Source of the DNA: Blastomyces gilchristii SLH14081
Lineage: Eukaryota > Ascomycota > Eurotiomycetes > Onygenales > Ajellomycetaceae
Length of the DNA: 64,000 nucleotides
NCBI RefSeq assembly: GCF_000003855.2
Contig: NW_003101668.1
Coordinates: forward strand, 186,001-250,000
Direction: 5' to 3'
The position numbers and the translations under genes were made by a program. The notes under the pieces are model-generated. The model saw only the letters and a list, made by a program, of their open reading frames with translations, had not been told where the DNA came from and did not search any database. Every line of letters starts with the position of its first letter. Position 1 is the first letter of the stretch. This document shows, in pieces, positions 23,796 through 35,548 of this stretch.

Positions 23796-24999
23796 ATGGC
23801 CAAGCTCCGCTTCCCCCATCATCTCCGCCAAAGTAGCATTCTCCTCACCCAGTCCCGTCCCCCACAAGGGACACAGGCCGCACCGCTACATCCCCCAACG
23901 ATACAGCTCTGTGCCCCACACCGTGCCGATGTGCGTGTTCCCCGTCGATATCTGGCTCAGATCCGCCATGATGACTCTACAGAACTAGGCTTCTTGCAGC
24001 CTACGCCGGTTTACTTCTCTGCCTACAATCCTCAGCGATGGAGTATGGGGCTGGGCAATGATAATGACAACGGGGACCATAAGCCAGTAGATGAGCGGAT
24101 ATTGAAGCTAGGGAAAAGTATAACCCCTTCCTTATATCCATTGATACCTTTCGCGTATTTTTGTTTCCAAAAAATGTCTTTGGATAGTTGGCTAACCGTT
24201 TTCACACTTCCTCCCCACAGCTCTTCGCATCCTCTCCTCCCATCTTCCAGGCATCCTTGTCAACCCACTACCACAAGAGATCCTTTCACCCAACATATCT
24301 CTTCATCTGTTCCCTTCGACACACCCCCACCTCCCTACAGTGAAAGGCAGAGTGCCCTACCGCGCAGCTTTGTGGACAGCCCCAGTAGCCTGGGGAAGTG
24401 TCCCCATAGTCGGCAACGTCCGGTTAGAGATTATGAGCGAACGAATGGTGAATGCGCCATCCATCGTGGAATACGATGAAGAGCATAGATACGGTGATGA
24501 GAAGCTAGTAGTGCGCTGGCGAACTGAAGGCGGGGAGACCGATTCCACTGGCTACTTCAGGAAATCTAGTCCAAAAGGCATTACACCGGCCGCCAATGGG
24601 AGAACTGCGACGAATGGCTCTACTACTGCCAATGGAGATATCGGGAGTAGTCGTACAACGCAATCAGCGCTGTCATCCTCATCTAATGGAACAAATCGTG
24701 GCCTCAGCAAGCTGTTAGGCGGGGACGCGCCGATTTTTAAATTAGGCAAAGAAGAACAGTTTAGCGGGCTGTTCATCTTCTTGTTTGATGACCAGGGCCG
24801 CATTGCCAGCCATACGATTGAACATGCGGACGAGAGTAGTGGGTGGGATAGGACCGCGAGGGTTGTCACCCTAACTGACTGGCTGCTTGGAAAGGCCAAA
24901 TGGGGGGGATCCCGAGGCGATGCTGGCGCTACGCCTGCACTCGCTGTTGGTCTAGAGCTTTCGCGGGAGGACAAAATGTTGTTCAAAAACGACCCTTGA
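23796..24999 (+). CDS. Conserved-looking protein of unknown function
   Basis: Two exons (23796-24117 and 24221-24999, branch GCTAAC near 24191) give 366 residues, with the frame kept across the join. The N-terminus is rich in Arg, Ser and Gln and poor in acids (MAKLRFPHHLRQSSILLTQSR), which fits a mitochondrial targeting sequence. The middle has an ordered alpha/beta stretch (RILSSHLPGILVNPLP, LHLFPSTHPHLPTVKGRV, YRAALWTAPVAWG). A low-complexity Asn/Gly/Thr/Ser insert at about residues 240-285 is followed by a well-formed end (FSGLFIFLFDDQGRI, HTIEHADESSGWDR, VTLTDWLLG). The last part looks like an NTF2-like or lipocalin-like sheet, which is a guess from the pattern. I do not recognise the family with confidence; a small fungal mitochondrial protein is most likely. 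Confidence 0.75.
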
Positions 25000-26073
25000 A
25001 AGTGAATTTAAGATGATATACCTAGGACGCACGCACGCAGTTTGCCATACCCAAGTGTCTGCTTACTCGTTTACTTTGAATCGCGCCGTCATAATTTTCC
25101 AAACTTTCCCATCCCTTCTTCAGCGCGCCATACAATAGTTTTGGTCCGTTGTTTTCTTTCAAAATGATCTGCATTGGCGTCCTCGAGGGATTTTCCTAAT
25201 TTTCCATTCAGATCGAGCATGGCTTTCTTCCTTTTGTTGTCACATAATTATAGTCTCTACCACTACTTCCCTGTCCTTGATTCTATCTCACTGTCACTTC
25301 CTATTCCCCATATCCGGACATGAGGTACCGACAGAATTGAGTGGGGCAAATTTTCTTCTCTTGGAATTCATAGTTTGGACAGCAGGCCGCGGAGTTTGGG
25401 AATGGCAGCGTCCAGGCGACTATCCCTTACGGCTAAAGATATGTATACTAATTTTTTCCCTTTTGTCGATTTCAATTTCAATTTTCTACCTTCAGTCTTC
25501 GGGCGCGCACTACGGGAGCTGGGAATTGGGCTGCGGTTGGGAAATTGATTATTCGAATATATGAGCAATTGTGCATGGATGTATGTACATGTACATGTAC
25601 GTATCAACACATATGTCCACAAAGGAGACGTATAAACGCAATCTCCACTTTTACAAACGATTAGTTGTGATCCTTCTTCAGACACCTAACTAAACTTCAT
25701 GCTTCACCATTTGAAAAAAATAAATAGAAAACCCATTTTATACCGTATTAAATTTCCTCCTACCCGTTTTCTTTTTCTTTTTCTTTCTATTACTCATTCT
25801 ACCTCACAGCCCAATATTTCATTATCAGTTAAATATAATGTATGTGCCCCTTTTTCACCATATCATATGCAGGCGGAACTCTAGCGAACAAAAGTGTAAG
25901 AGGATGCAACCGAAAATCCCAAAACAAGAGAAGGGAAATACACAACCGAGAAACCAAGAAATTACAGAGGTGACATTAAAATGAAAAACCTCCACTCTCA
26001 TAACCCCTGAACAAATGTCTACCCGCTCTTTTTCCCTTTCAGGAAATTATATGTCAATGACATTCACACACTA
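25000..26073. other. Intergenic region between convergent genes
   Basis: About 1.07 kb holding two 3' ends. Pyrimidine-rich tracts lie at about 25770-25790 and an alternating ACATGT tract at about 25582-25600. No gene is seen. Confidence 0.55.
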
Positions 26074-27553
26074 TCATCTCACTTTTTTTGAAACACCAGG
26101 CGCTTTCAATCCTCCAAAAACAAGTGCACAAACGGCCAACATCCCCAAGCCACCAACCATATACGCCACCTCCCGCCCCGCCCACCAAAACAATGTACAA
26201 AAGACAATCGGACCTGACGCCCTCCCCGCTTGGCCCCAGCTCCTCAACCTACCCAAAAATGCTCCCCGTTCACCCTCGCCAGCTTCCAAACTGCCCAGGC
26301 TATTTAAGCCGGTGACCACCGTTGCACTGGTGACTGCCAGCAGGCACCCGGCGCCGTAGAGACCTGATACAGTGGAAACACGAGATAGGAGGAAGAACGA
26401 GAGCGTGCACGCAGCAACACCAATACGGACGGTCAGGAGCGGTGGCAGACGGCGAACCACCGTTCCTTGGAGGAGGGAGGCGAGGAGGCCCATGACGGAG
26501 AGGAGGCGGCCGTTTAGGGCGGATGGGGAAAGAGATGGGTTTGTGGAAGCGTAGAGGGTGGTGGTTAAGAAGGGGAGGGAGAATTCGAGGCCGGAGAAGG
26601 GGAGGAGGAAGAGGAAGTGGGTTAGGTTTAGGAGGATTGGGGGGTTGGTGTATTCTTTTTTTGGTGTTGGCGTGATGTTGATATCAGAGGACGATTTCCG
26701 CTCCGCTTTCATGGCGTTCCCGTTCGATTCGCCACCTGCAGTGGCTGTAGCAGTGGGAGAATCCTTCCGAAGCTTCGCAAATCGTGGATGCGTTTCCGGC
26801 AGACAGAAGTATATATAAACCGTCTCCACCACAATAAGGAGTAACGAACAGCCCGCCGCAGTCGCGAACGGATTATCCGCCACGGTCGTAATCCCCGCCA
26901 ACGCCGCCCCCATCGCCGGCCCAAACGTAAACGCAACACTAAAACACGCGCCCACAAGTGCCATTGTCGCTCCCCTCTGTCCCTCATCACTAATATCCGT
27001 CGCAATGGCATTCGCAATTTGCACATTCCCCTCGCTCAGACCCCCGACAATCCGACTACCCAGGAACGTCCGGAAATCCGTCGCAGCTACCCAGAGCGCG
27101 ACACTGGCGATGTTCCCCGCCATGGAGCAGAGAAGCGCGGTGCGTCGGCCATGATTGTCGGATAGGTGGCCGATAAAGGGGGCCGCAATCGCTTGGAGGA
27201 AGGAGAAGAGGGAGCCTAGGGCGCCACCGAGGAGGACGACGTCGTATCGCGAGTCGATGGGACGGGCGAAGGCATTTTTGTAGGCATTTAGGTAGTGTAG
27301 AATGCGGTGTAGGAGAGAGGTTGGCGAAGGGTTGCGGTTTAAGTAGAAGGCTAGGAGAGAGGGGAAGAGGGGGAGAATAAAGGTGAAGGAGATCTGGAGG
27401 GGGAGGTGCTATGTTAGTTCTGGTTTGTGGTTGCGTGGGATCAATTATGCTGAAAGATTTTGGAAATTTACTTACCAAGTCAAGAAGGAGGGAGATAAAT
27501 AGGACTTTGAGGATCTGTTTGCGCCGTGACGGAGACACAGTGGTTGCGGCCAT
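26074..27553 (-). CDS. Major facilitator superfamily transporter (MFSD10/TetA-like)
   Basis: Exons 27476-27553 and 26074-27393 (intron 27394-27475, donor GTAAGT, acceptor CCAG) give 465 residues. The first exon ends inside helix 1 (ILKVLFISLLLDL, then ISFTFILPLFP). The loop between helices 2 and 3 has the MFS motif GHLSDNHGRRTAL. About twelve hydrophobic helices are seen, split by a charged loop at about residues 235-275 (AERKSSSDINITPTPKK). The acidic GGLSEGNVQIANAIATDIS segment resembles the tetracycline-exporter-like eukaryotic group (MFSD10/TETRAN). Substrate and membrane are unknown; no biosynthetic neighbours suggest a cluster role. Confidence 0.88.
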
Positions 27554-28159
27554 CGTTGCGCAAGCCGGAAGAGAAAAGGCCAGGAAGTGAAGAATTTCAG
27601 CGCATCCTACGAAGGAAATGAAGGTATATAAAAATGAATTGGTAAACTCCTAACAGATGGCGCACCCTGAAAAAGAAGAAAAGTAGCTTGCAGAGTATGA
27701 AACACAGAAGAAACAGAGAGTTGTCGGAACCCTGATGCTGAAACTCGACGCGGAGGTTGGGATACCACGACTCTGTTGATGTCGTCACTCGCGCTGAGCC
27801 TCAGGACACGTGATGTTCGACCGCTCAACTTAAGCCTAAAATGTTTTAATTTACTCCCTCCCATAGGATAGGCATCCAAAAGAAAATGGCGGCTTGTTTT
27901 ACTGCTCTGTACGGACGTATGTACTCTACTTTCTTCGCTTGCGAGCTTCCACTGCATCTACGTCTACGTCGATGTCATTGTCGAACGAAAGAAACAACCA
28001 AATAATGATAACTCTCGAACCAAACTTGCATTGTCCCTTGGTATCTCAATCAATACCAACCCTCACTTGCAACTCAATGCCATGACCCTGCACTAGCTAC
28101 AAAAAGAAGAAAGAAAGCATACAACTCCGCAAAACCCCTAATAAAAAGGGACGGGAGGG

Positions 28160-28204
<45 letters not shown>

Positions 28205-29225
28205 TCGTAAAAAGGCGCCGTGAGTCTCGAATTCCAAATGGAAAAGAGAAAGGTCAAGGCAAAGATCCAAGCCAAACCTCCCGGCCCTCTGCAGCCCCAT
28301 TTCACCCCTTTTCGTTTTAGATGATAGAAAAGAAGAGAAGGAAAAGGGAAGCAGAGAGATCGGCAAATATCCATCACCACGCGGCACCTGTCGTCAAATT
28401 CGTCTCACAACCGCGACACACCCATTTGCTATGGTGGAGGTTTGGAAGGTGAAGGTTTTGAGGAAAGAAGTGGGCAGTAGATAAAACTACACGGAAGAAT
28501 AGGGTGTTTTGGGAAAAGAAACCAGACAGATGATAAAAATATGCAGAAAACATGGGGAATAAGATAACCGTTAACAGTGCCAAACGCAACTCACTACCAT
28601 CACTAATGGGAGGAGTGAGTGCGCTTGGCACAGTTGGTAGGTAACGCTGGAGAGCAATGGGGAATTTCTGCTTTTTGTAAGACAAAAAGAAAGCTGGCTT
28701 GGTAATTTGGGGGAGGTCATTAGATAAAATATATAAAAGCAAAACAAAATTTCCTAGAATATGAAATGGGGAAATGGAACATTACATTATGCACGCTTTA
28801 AAAGGACCAAACTAAAAAATGACTTCAGAGAGAATAGATCCCAAGCGCCTGTCAATTTGGTTAAATTTTTCATTTCGTCACCGCCGATGAAATCACAGAA
28901 ACATGCTGGTAGCGTATATAGGTAGGAGGAGGGTAGATGTGAGGGATTTGAGGGCGTGGGGTCTTTCTGGTCTTATATTTCCTTTCCTGTCCGTTCCTTT
29001 TCCTTCCAATTATTTTCTTTTTATTTTTATCATTCGTCTTTCCGTTTCGTTTCGTGGGCTTCGTGAGTAAGGTGTCTGCTCAAAATGAAATGTGCTGAGT
29101 GTGGGTAGGTGTGGGGGTGAGATTGTTTTTTTGCCTCTCTTGCGATGAGAAAAAGCGCGAGAGCAACAAGGGAGAACATGAGGAGAGGTGACGGTGAGAT
29201 GGATATCTAGAAAAGATTGAATGCG

Positions 29226-29256
<31 letters not shown>

Positions 29257-29462
29257 GAAAAAGGGACTGGGGTATTCGGTATTTGGCCACATGGTAGAGA
29301 AATCGCGGTGTGCAATGGATGTCAATGGAGAGGGAACATGCGGAGAGAGAACATGAGGAGAGAGCAAGGTTGAGGTACAGAGATGATCAAGCGGTTTGTT
29401 CAGAGTATCCTAGAGAGGCAAGGGGAGGGAATCTTTCTCTTACCCCGGCTCCGTCAAGAGCC
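27554..29462. other. Long intergenic region, low complexity
   Basis: About 1.9 kb. It holds the MFS gene promoter at its left and the 3' end of the coiled-coil gene at its right. It contains a 40-nt A run (separate entry), purine-rich tracts near 28320-28360 and 29225-29265, and GAGAACATG repeats near 29330-29365. The short frames on either strand are homopolymer-driven and I see no gene. An unannotated noncoding RNA or long UTR cannot be excluded. Confidence 0.5.
28160..28199. repeat. Poly(A) tract, 40 nt
   Basis: Uninterrupted A run between purine-rich sequence on the left and ordinary sequence on the right. No target-site duplication or reverse-transcriptase remnant flanks it, so it is more simply a homopolymer tract than a retrotransposon tail. 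Confidence 0.85.
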
Positions 29463-31146
29463 TTACACAGTGTGATCCGTAGGGGCTGGGGTGCCTTGAG
29501 ATGGTGGGGGCGGTCCCTGCGCGTTATTATAACCGCCGCGACCACGGCCACGATATTCACCCCCACGACCGCGCCCGCGCCCGCGATATTCACCACGATC
29601 GCCACGGAAGCCTCCACGTCCCCGGAACCCCTCACCACGAGGTCCACCACGGCCACGGAAGCCTCTGCCGCGTCCACTATTTTGCCTAGTGTGGTGGCTG
29701 ACAACTGGTTTGAAACCGTCATTTGGCTCTGGAGTAGCCCCGCCTGTGGAGTTCTGCACTGGAATATCTTCAGCCCAGCTACCGGACGTGGGGAGTGTTG
29801 GTGGCGCACCTTGTGTTGTTGTTGTTGTTGATGTCGCTTCTACATCGGCTTTCTCGACTTCGACCCACCCCTCAGCAGTGGTAGAAGCAGACATGTTTGA
29901 TCCTTGGTTATCCCATTTCAATTGAGCTATTGGGTTTGCGGCTTCGTTGTTAACAGCGGATTGGCTTGGGGGAGAGGAAGTTTCTTCTGGATGTGGCGTT
30001 CCAGAAGATGAAAATCCGTTTGTGGTAGTGGTTTGTTGAGTAGCCAAAGAAGGGTCATGAAGTTCAGTCATACCAGCGTTGGCCATGGTAGGGTCGGTAA
30101 CGGCATTTGTTTCAGCAGCAGAAGCTGATTCGGTGGCTTGGGCCCCCTCAGTCCACCCTTCAGTAGCCGGGGGGGTGTATTCTAGAGAAACTTGTTTCAC
30201 CCTCGAGTCTATTACCTCACAGTATTAGAATACAACATGAAACGACCTAGATTTTGAAGGGGATACTCACATGGCACGTCGAGAGGCTCCGCGTCAACAC
30301 TTGGAACAATGTCCTCCGCGCCATTGATCAGTTTAACCATAGCGCTGACTGCCTCCTCGGTTCCCCCATAGACCTGGAACAACGCACCCTCAAATGCCCG
30401 ACTGTCACTTGAAGTCTCGTCTCCAGAGCGTCTCATGGCTGCAGCAGCGCGCAAAAATTGACTGAGCACCAGCAATCTTTGTTCAAATGTCTTTTCAGCA
30501 GATTCCAGCGTCTCCGCAGTCACTTTCTCTTTGAGGGCGTTTAACTCATCCTTGTGTGCCTTCTCTATTTCAGTTTTCTGGCTGGAGAGGCGATCTTCAT
30601 AGTATTGCCCATATTGTTTGTACTGATTTATTTGCTCCTCGATTTGGAGTACGGCTGCTTGGAGAGCAGGCTTCTTCAAGGCCTGGGCTTTTTGGTCCGC
30701 ATTGATTTTCTTTTCTGCAACCAGTTCATCGAGAGACTTGCCTGGGTTTTCTGCAGTGATATTATCCACTTTGGATGTGGCATTCTAAGAGACACGGCTA
30801 TTAGTCACACAGCTAGCAGAAAAGACAAAAAGGGGAAAAAAAGGTACCAATTTTTTGACAGCATTCCGATGGCTCCTATATCAAGGGGGTTAAGTTAGTT
30901 CTATGATAAAAAAAAACCTTTGCTTTAAAGTTGAATGCGGAAAACGTACTTAAGCAGATCCTTCAGAAAGGCGGGTTCATGGGCACCAGCCACCCCATTT
31001 GGAGTAGATTCTGTGGCGGGAGTTCCAGGCTTTGGAGAATCTACTACAGCTCCAGACACGCTGGAAGAGTTCTCACCCTTGGCACGCTTCTTCTTAGCTG
31101 CCTTGGGTTCAGACTGGAGAGGTGGATTGGTGACAGCAGTAGACAT
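29463..31146 (-). CDS. Coiled-coil protein with C-terminal RGG box (YAG7-like)
   Basis: Four exons in gene order, 30950-31146, 30848-30875, 30271-30784 and 29463-30208, give 494 residues. Exon 2 is only 28 nt and its inclusion is needed to keep frame (SHRNAVKKL then NATSKVDN). The N-terminus is Lys/Ala-rich (EPKAAKKKRAKGE). Residues about 65-215 form a long charged helix (KKINADQKAQALKKPALQA, EEQINQYKQYGQYYEDRL) and a helical dimerisation-like part (LVLSQFLRAAAAMRR). A Ser/Thr/Gln-rich middle is followed by a strongly RGG/RG-rich tail (GRGRGFRGRGG) typical of RNA-binding or arginine-methylated proteins. The coiled-coil region resembles what I recall as the fungal YAG7-like dimerisation domain; that name is from memory and uncertain. 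A role in mRNA binding or translation is inferred only from the tail. Confidence 0.82.
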
Positions 31147-33040
31147 GGCTTGTTGGGGTTACGGAGTGTCGTGTGACGGGCAAGGAAAGCTCAAGATGTT
31201 TCCCGCAGGCGCAAGGTGTAAACAAGAGAGTCGCGGGGGACGCGTAAAGGGTATTTGGATCAGGAGTAGTAACGAAGGGGAGTAGGAGAGAAAGGGTGGA
31301 GTTGAGGTTGTAGGAGGCTTGCGCGTTGTGGGAGCGTTGTTATTGTTTTGGGGTAGTGGTGGTGGTGGTGGAGGAGACGAAGTGGTTTGTGGAGAGAGCT
31401 TTGCCGCGATGGTCGCCGAGAGAAGGTGGCAGAATTTGCGCGGCGGTCAGCTCTCTGCCAGCTTCATAGAAGTGATGTACTGTACAGTGCGGAACATGAG
31501 TGATTTATTTCTTGGTATGTAGAGGCAATTAATAATTCTCTTTGATCAATTTTGGTCCTACTAAGAAAACATTGTATCAGGATCTGGTTCATTCCCCGTT
31601 TGAAATTATTTACTCAATTCACGACAAATCATCTACACCTATCCTATGGTGCAGCGGCTGGACAATTGGATCCCAAACTGAACAACACAACAATGCATTC
31701 AATTGATACTATGTATAATGATGAAACTGCATTAAAGATAACTGAATACAGCAACGCCAATCCGCTCAGGGTATCATGTAAAAAGAAGAGAAAATCCCAT
31801 GGTATCCCAAAACAGGAAAGCCCAACGCCATTGCTTTTCCCCGTTCGTTGCCAATTGATCGAAAATCCTCGGAGACCGCGCGTAGGGTTTAATTCATCCT
31901 TTGAATTTCCGTAGCGTACCCTGATAGGCAATATTGCGGGCCTCATGTTAGCCAGACCCGCTGCTTCAACGTGTAACCCACACGGGGAGTCAGAACCCAC
32001 TTCTGTCACCTTCCTGATGCTTCTCGCTGAGAGAATTTTCTCTCCGCCTTTTCTTGAACGGATGGAGGCCTCGCGCATTAATCTGGAAAAAGGAAAGGGT
32101 CATTTTCACGAGCAATGATAATGATTCTGAATCCCCTATCGAGAAGGACAATTCGAGCTAGGAGGGGGACCAATGCCTACTCTTGTATGAAGAGCATGTA
32201 GTCCAGGAAAATCTGCTAAGTTAAAACCAAATGGAAAAATTAGTTAACAGTATTCAAGAGGACGTCTTTAGAACGTATAAAGTACTATTAATTGGAACAG
32301 ACCAAGATATCTGCATTTTTAGAGATATTGCGCCTTGAATGGGCTTTCACGATGCGCTTAACTGTTGCGCGCGGATACAACTTGGGAGCGACAACCATAG
32401 TCAATATAGGAGAAGGAGATCCCCTCTTGTAATATCCCTAGATACTGTATGCATATAATAGAAGCACACTGAGGATCGTTCCTTGCAGTTGTCAATCATG
32501 TAAATGTAAGTTAAGAGGCTTCGTCTGGTCATCTCGGCGCGCCTCTGCTGTTTGTTTCTGTTGTTTACTTAATGCCAAGACCTAACTATCACGTGCAAAA
32601 TTTAGAACTCTTGGCTGATGTCATATCGGATAAAGCATAGTCCGATAGATGGACTAGTCCAAATACGGAACGATGCAGCGGAATGGGCGAAATCTGATCT
32701 CTGGTTGGCTGGAAGCTTGTCCGCACTCAATCGGGGAATCAAACCAGCCTCATCATTGTATTCTTTCTGATTCTTCCAAGCCATCAGGTGCAGAAAAGGA
32801 CAACTCTGAAACTGTGGTCGAGTCAAAGTCATTGGCTGTATATATGTGTATATATATATATATACAGAACCTCCGCTAATTGTTTCGGGGCTACCTACGC
32901 GACTATTGTTGGTCAATTGCCCATTGAGCCGCTATTTTGATTCAACCACACATCTAACATCTGGACGTTGCTGTTCAGCTTCGATACAAAGGGCATCTAC
33001 CAACCACATCGCTTCTCCCATTAACCCGGCGCCCGTTACC
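31147..33040. other. Long divergent intergenic region
   Basis: About 1.9 kb between two divergent starts. It holds both promoters and leaders. A TA microsatellite is at 32844-32861. The VTC frame is open upstream of 33041 for some 65 codons, but that stretch is AT-repeat derived and lacks similarity to SPX proteins. No gene is seen. Confidence 0.55.
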
Positions 33041-35548
33041 ATGCGTTTCGGCCTCACCCTCAGAAACTCTATTTATCCGCCTTGGAAGGACCATTACATC
33101 GACTACAAGAAACTCAAACAGCTGCTGCGCGAGCATGAAACCAGGGACGGCTCGCAGGATGGAAGTAGTGATGAAAGCCCCGAATGGACGGACCAGGATG
33201 AGGAGACTTTCGTTCAGGAGCTTATCAATGTTCAGCTCGACAAGGTCAATGCCTTCCAGGTCAACACCTATAAGCAACTACGGGATCGGACCTCAGACTG
33301 CGAGGCCAAGCTAGAACCGTTGGTTGTTAAGGATGACGGTTCTCATCAGGTAAAGGATCCCGATCAGAGGAGGGAGACGGCTGAGAGCGCCATGAAAGAC
33401 CTGGATGCGATTACCAAGGAGCTTAGTGAGTTGGAAAAGTTCAGCCGTATCAATTTTACTGGGTTTCTAAAGGCCGCAAAGAAACATGATCGGAAAAGAG
33501 GCACTCGCTATAAGGTAAGGCCACTGCTTCAGGTGCGATTGTCCCAGCTTCCGTTTAATTCGGAAGACTATTCCCCGCTTCTCTATCGACTCTCGACTAT
33601 GTACTCCTTCATCCGCCAGAACCTGGGCCACATTGGCCACGAACAATCTACTGAAGGAGCGCCCGCGGTGGATGTGCACTTGGGCCAGGATGCATATACC
33701 TCGCATAAATTTTGGGTGCATATGGACAATGTCCTAGAAGTGAAAACGTACATTCTCCGCCGCCTGCCCGTTCTGGTTTACAACCCCAGCGTGTCCGCCA
33801 AAGACCTACAAATGACCCATAAGGACCCCACAATTACTTCTCTTTATTTTGATGGTCCCAAGTTTGAATTGTATAACCAGAAGGTTGCTAAAACCCCTGG
33901 TGCCAGCTCGTTGCGTCTTCGCTGGACTGGCCAATTGAAAGATCGACCAGAGATTTTCCTAGAGAAGAAAGCCATGAGTGACGGGGATAGCAGCAAGGAA
34001 GTCAAAGTCCGCCTCAAGGAGAAGCATATCAAATCATTCCTAAAGGGGGAATACAAAATGGAAAAGATCATTAACAGGATGGAGAACCGTGACGTTCTGG
34101 CTTCAGAGGATGCTGATGCTCTGAGGAGGGATGTTGAGGAAATACAGTCCTTCATTCGAGAGAAGAAGCTCGACCCTGTTTTGCGAGCTACTTATACTCG
34201 AACTGCATTCCAGATTCCAGGCGATGATAAACTTAGGATATCCCTCGACACAGATCTGGCTCTAATCAGAGAAGATTCGCTGGATTTCGAACGTCCATGT
34301 CGAGATCCCGATAATTGGCATCGCACAGATATTGACGATAGGGAGATGGAGTTTCCGTTTTCAGAAATCCGCCCCGGCGAAATCTCTCGATTCCCTTATG
34401 CCCTACTAGAAATCAAAGTACGAGGAGGTAACCTACGCAGAGCAAACAAGGAATGGCTGCTCGATTTAATGTCATCCCACCTCGTCAAGGACGCTCCTCG
34501 ATTTTCTAAATTTGTCCACGGTGTCGCAGAACTTTTCGAAGATCACGTTAACAGCTTCCCTTTCTGGCTCAGCGAACTGGAGACTGACATCCGTCGAGAC
34601 CCCGAAATTGCCTTTCAGGAAGAGCAAGAAAGAATTGCAAAACAAGCGGAAGATGAGCTTGCAGTAGGAAGCTTTCTAGGAACAGGTAGTCGTCACAGTC
34701 CTTCAACCCGGCCCATGGTTGGATCACCCATCCACAGGGTATTTTCTGCCGAATCCACCCCAGCAGAAAGCACGCGGCCAGTTGACAGCACCCGACCCCT
34801 CACATCCGAATCGCAACCTATCCCCATCCAAGAACCAGGGACATTATCCCCACCCCCTTCACTGCCACCCTCTCGCCCCTCCGGTTTACTCTCATTCATC
34901 CCACTCACCATGTCCCGCTACGCCGCCGCGCACAGACAGCCCTCCTCCCCACTCCCACCCGGAGTTCGCGCCCCACGAACGTGGATCAAGGACTCCGGCC
35001 CCGTCCGCGTCGAAGCCAAAGTATGGCTGGCCAATCAGCGCACCTTCATAAAATGGCAGCACATATGTGTATTGCTTGCCACGCTCTCGCTAGGTCTATA
35101 TAACGCTGCTTCTGACGATAATACCATTGCGCGCTCGCTGGCGATCGTATACACGTTCTTTGCTGTCTTTGCGGGTTGCTGGGGGTGGTGGATGTATGTG
35201 ACGCGGGCGCGGTGGATTCGTGAGCGCAGCGGGCGGGATTTCGATAATGTGGCTGGGCCCATGGTTGTTTGTTTGGGCTTGGCTGTGGCGCTTGTGCTGA
35301 ATTTTTGGTTTAAGGTATGTTTCATGCCTTTCTATTCTATCGTCATATATATATTTTTTAAATATGTGGACTCTCAACTAATTTAATCTGATCAATCGCA
35401 GTACACCGCAAAGGTATGGAATGCGGATGAGCCCAGTTCTCCTAAAGGCTCGACTACCTCCCCGGCAAACGCCACCAAGCAGGCTGTAGAGGGTGCGTGG
35501 ATGCTTGTTAATCAAGCTGCTGCCGCGGCTGGCCGAGGGGGGATATAA
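33041..35548 (+). CDS. VTC2: Vacuolar transporter chaperone subunit, VTC2/VTC3 type
   Basis: Two exons (33041-35314 and 35402-35548; ACTAAT branch in the 87-nt intron) give 806 residues. VTC subunits form the vacuolar polyphosphate polymerase; SPX domains sense inositol pyrophosphates. The start is fixed by MRFGLTLRNSIYPPWKDHYI, the SPX N-terminus. The PPW-x-x-YIDY form is that of the VTC2/3 regulatory subunits rather than the catalytic VTC4. The SPX domain runs to about residue 160 (KFSRINFTGFLKAAKKHDR). The tunnel-shaped polymerase-like domain covers about 215-540 (TSLYFDGPKFELY, LRLRWTG, FPYALLEIKVRGG). A Pro/Ser-rich linker and three C-terminal membrane helices (DUF202-like; HICVLLATLSLGLYNAA, FFAVFAGCWGWWMYV, VVCLGLAVALVLNFWF) follow. 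VTC2 versus VTC3 cannot be separated from sequence alone. Confidence 0.93.

Noticed and set aside
28160..28199. Retrotransposon poly(A) tail
   Set aside because: No coding remnant or target duplication flanks it; homopolymer runs occur elsewhere in the window.
32846..33040. A 65-codon N-terminal extension of VTC2
   Set aside because: SPX proteins begin at MRFG; the extension derives partly from a TA repeat.
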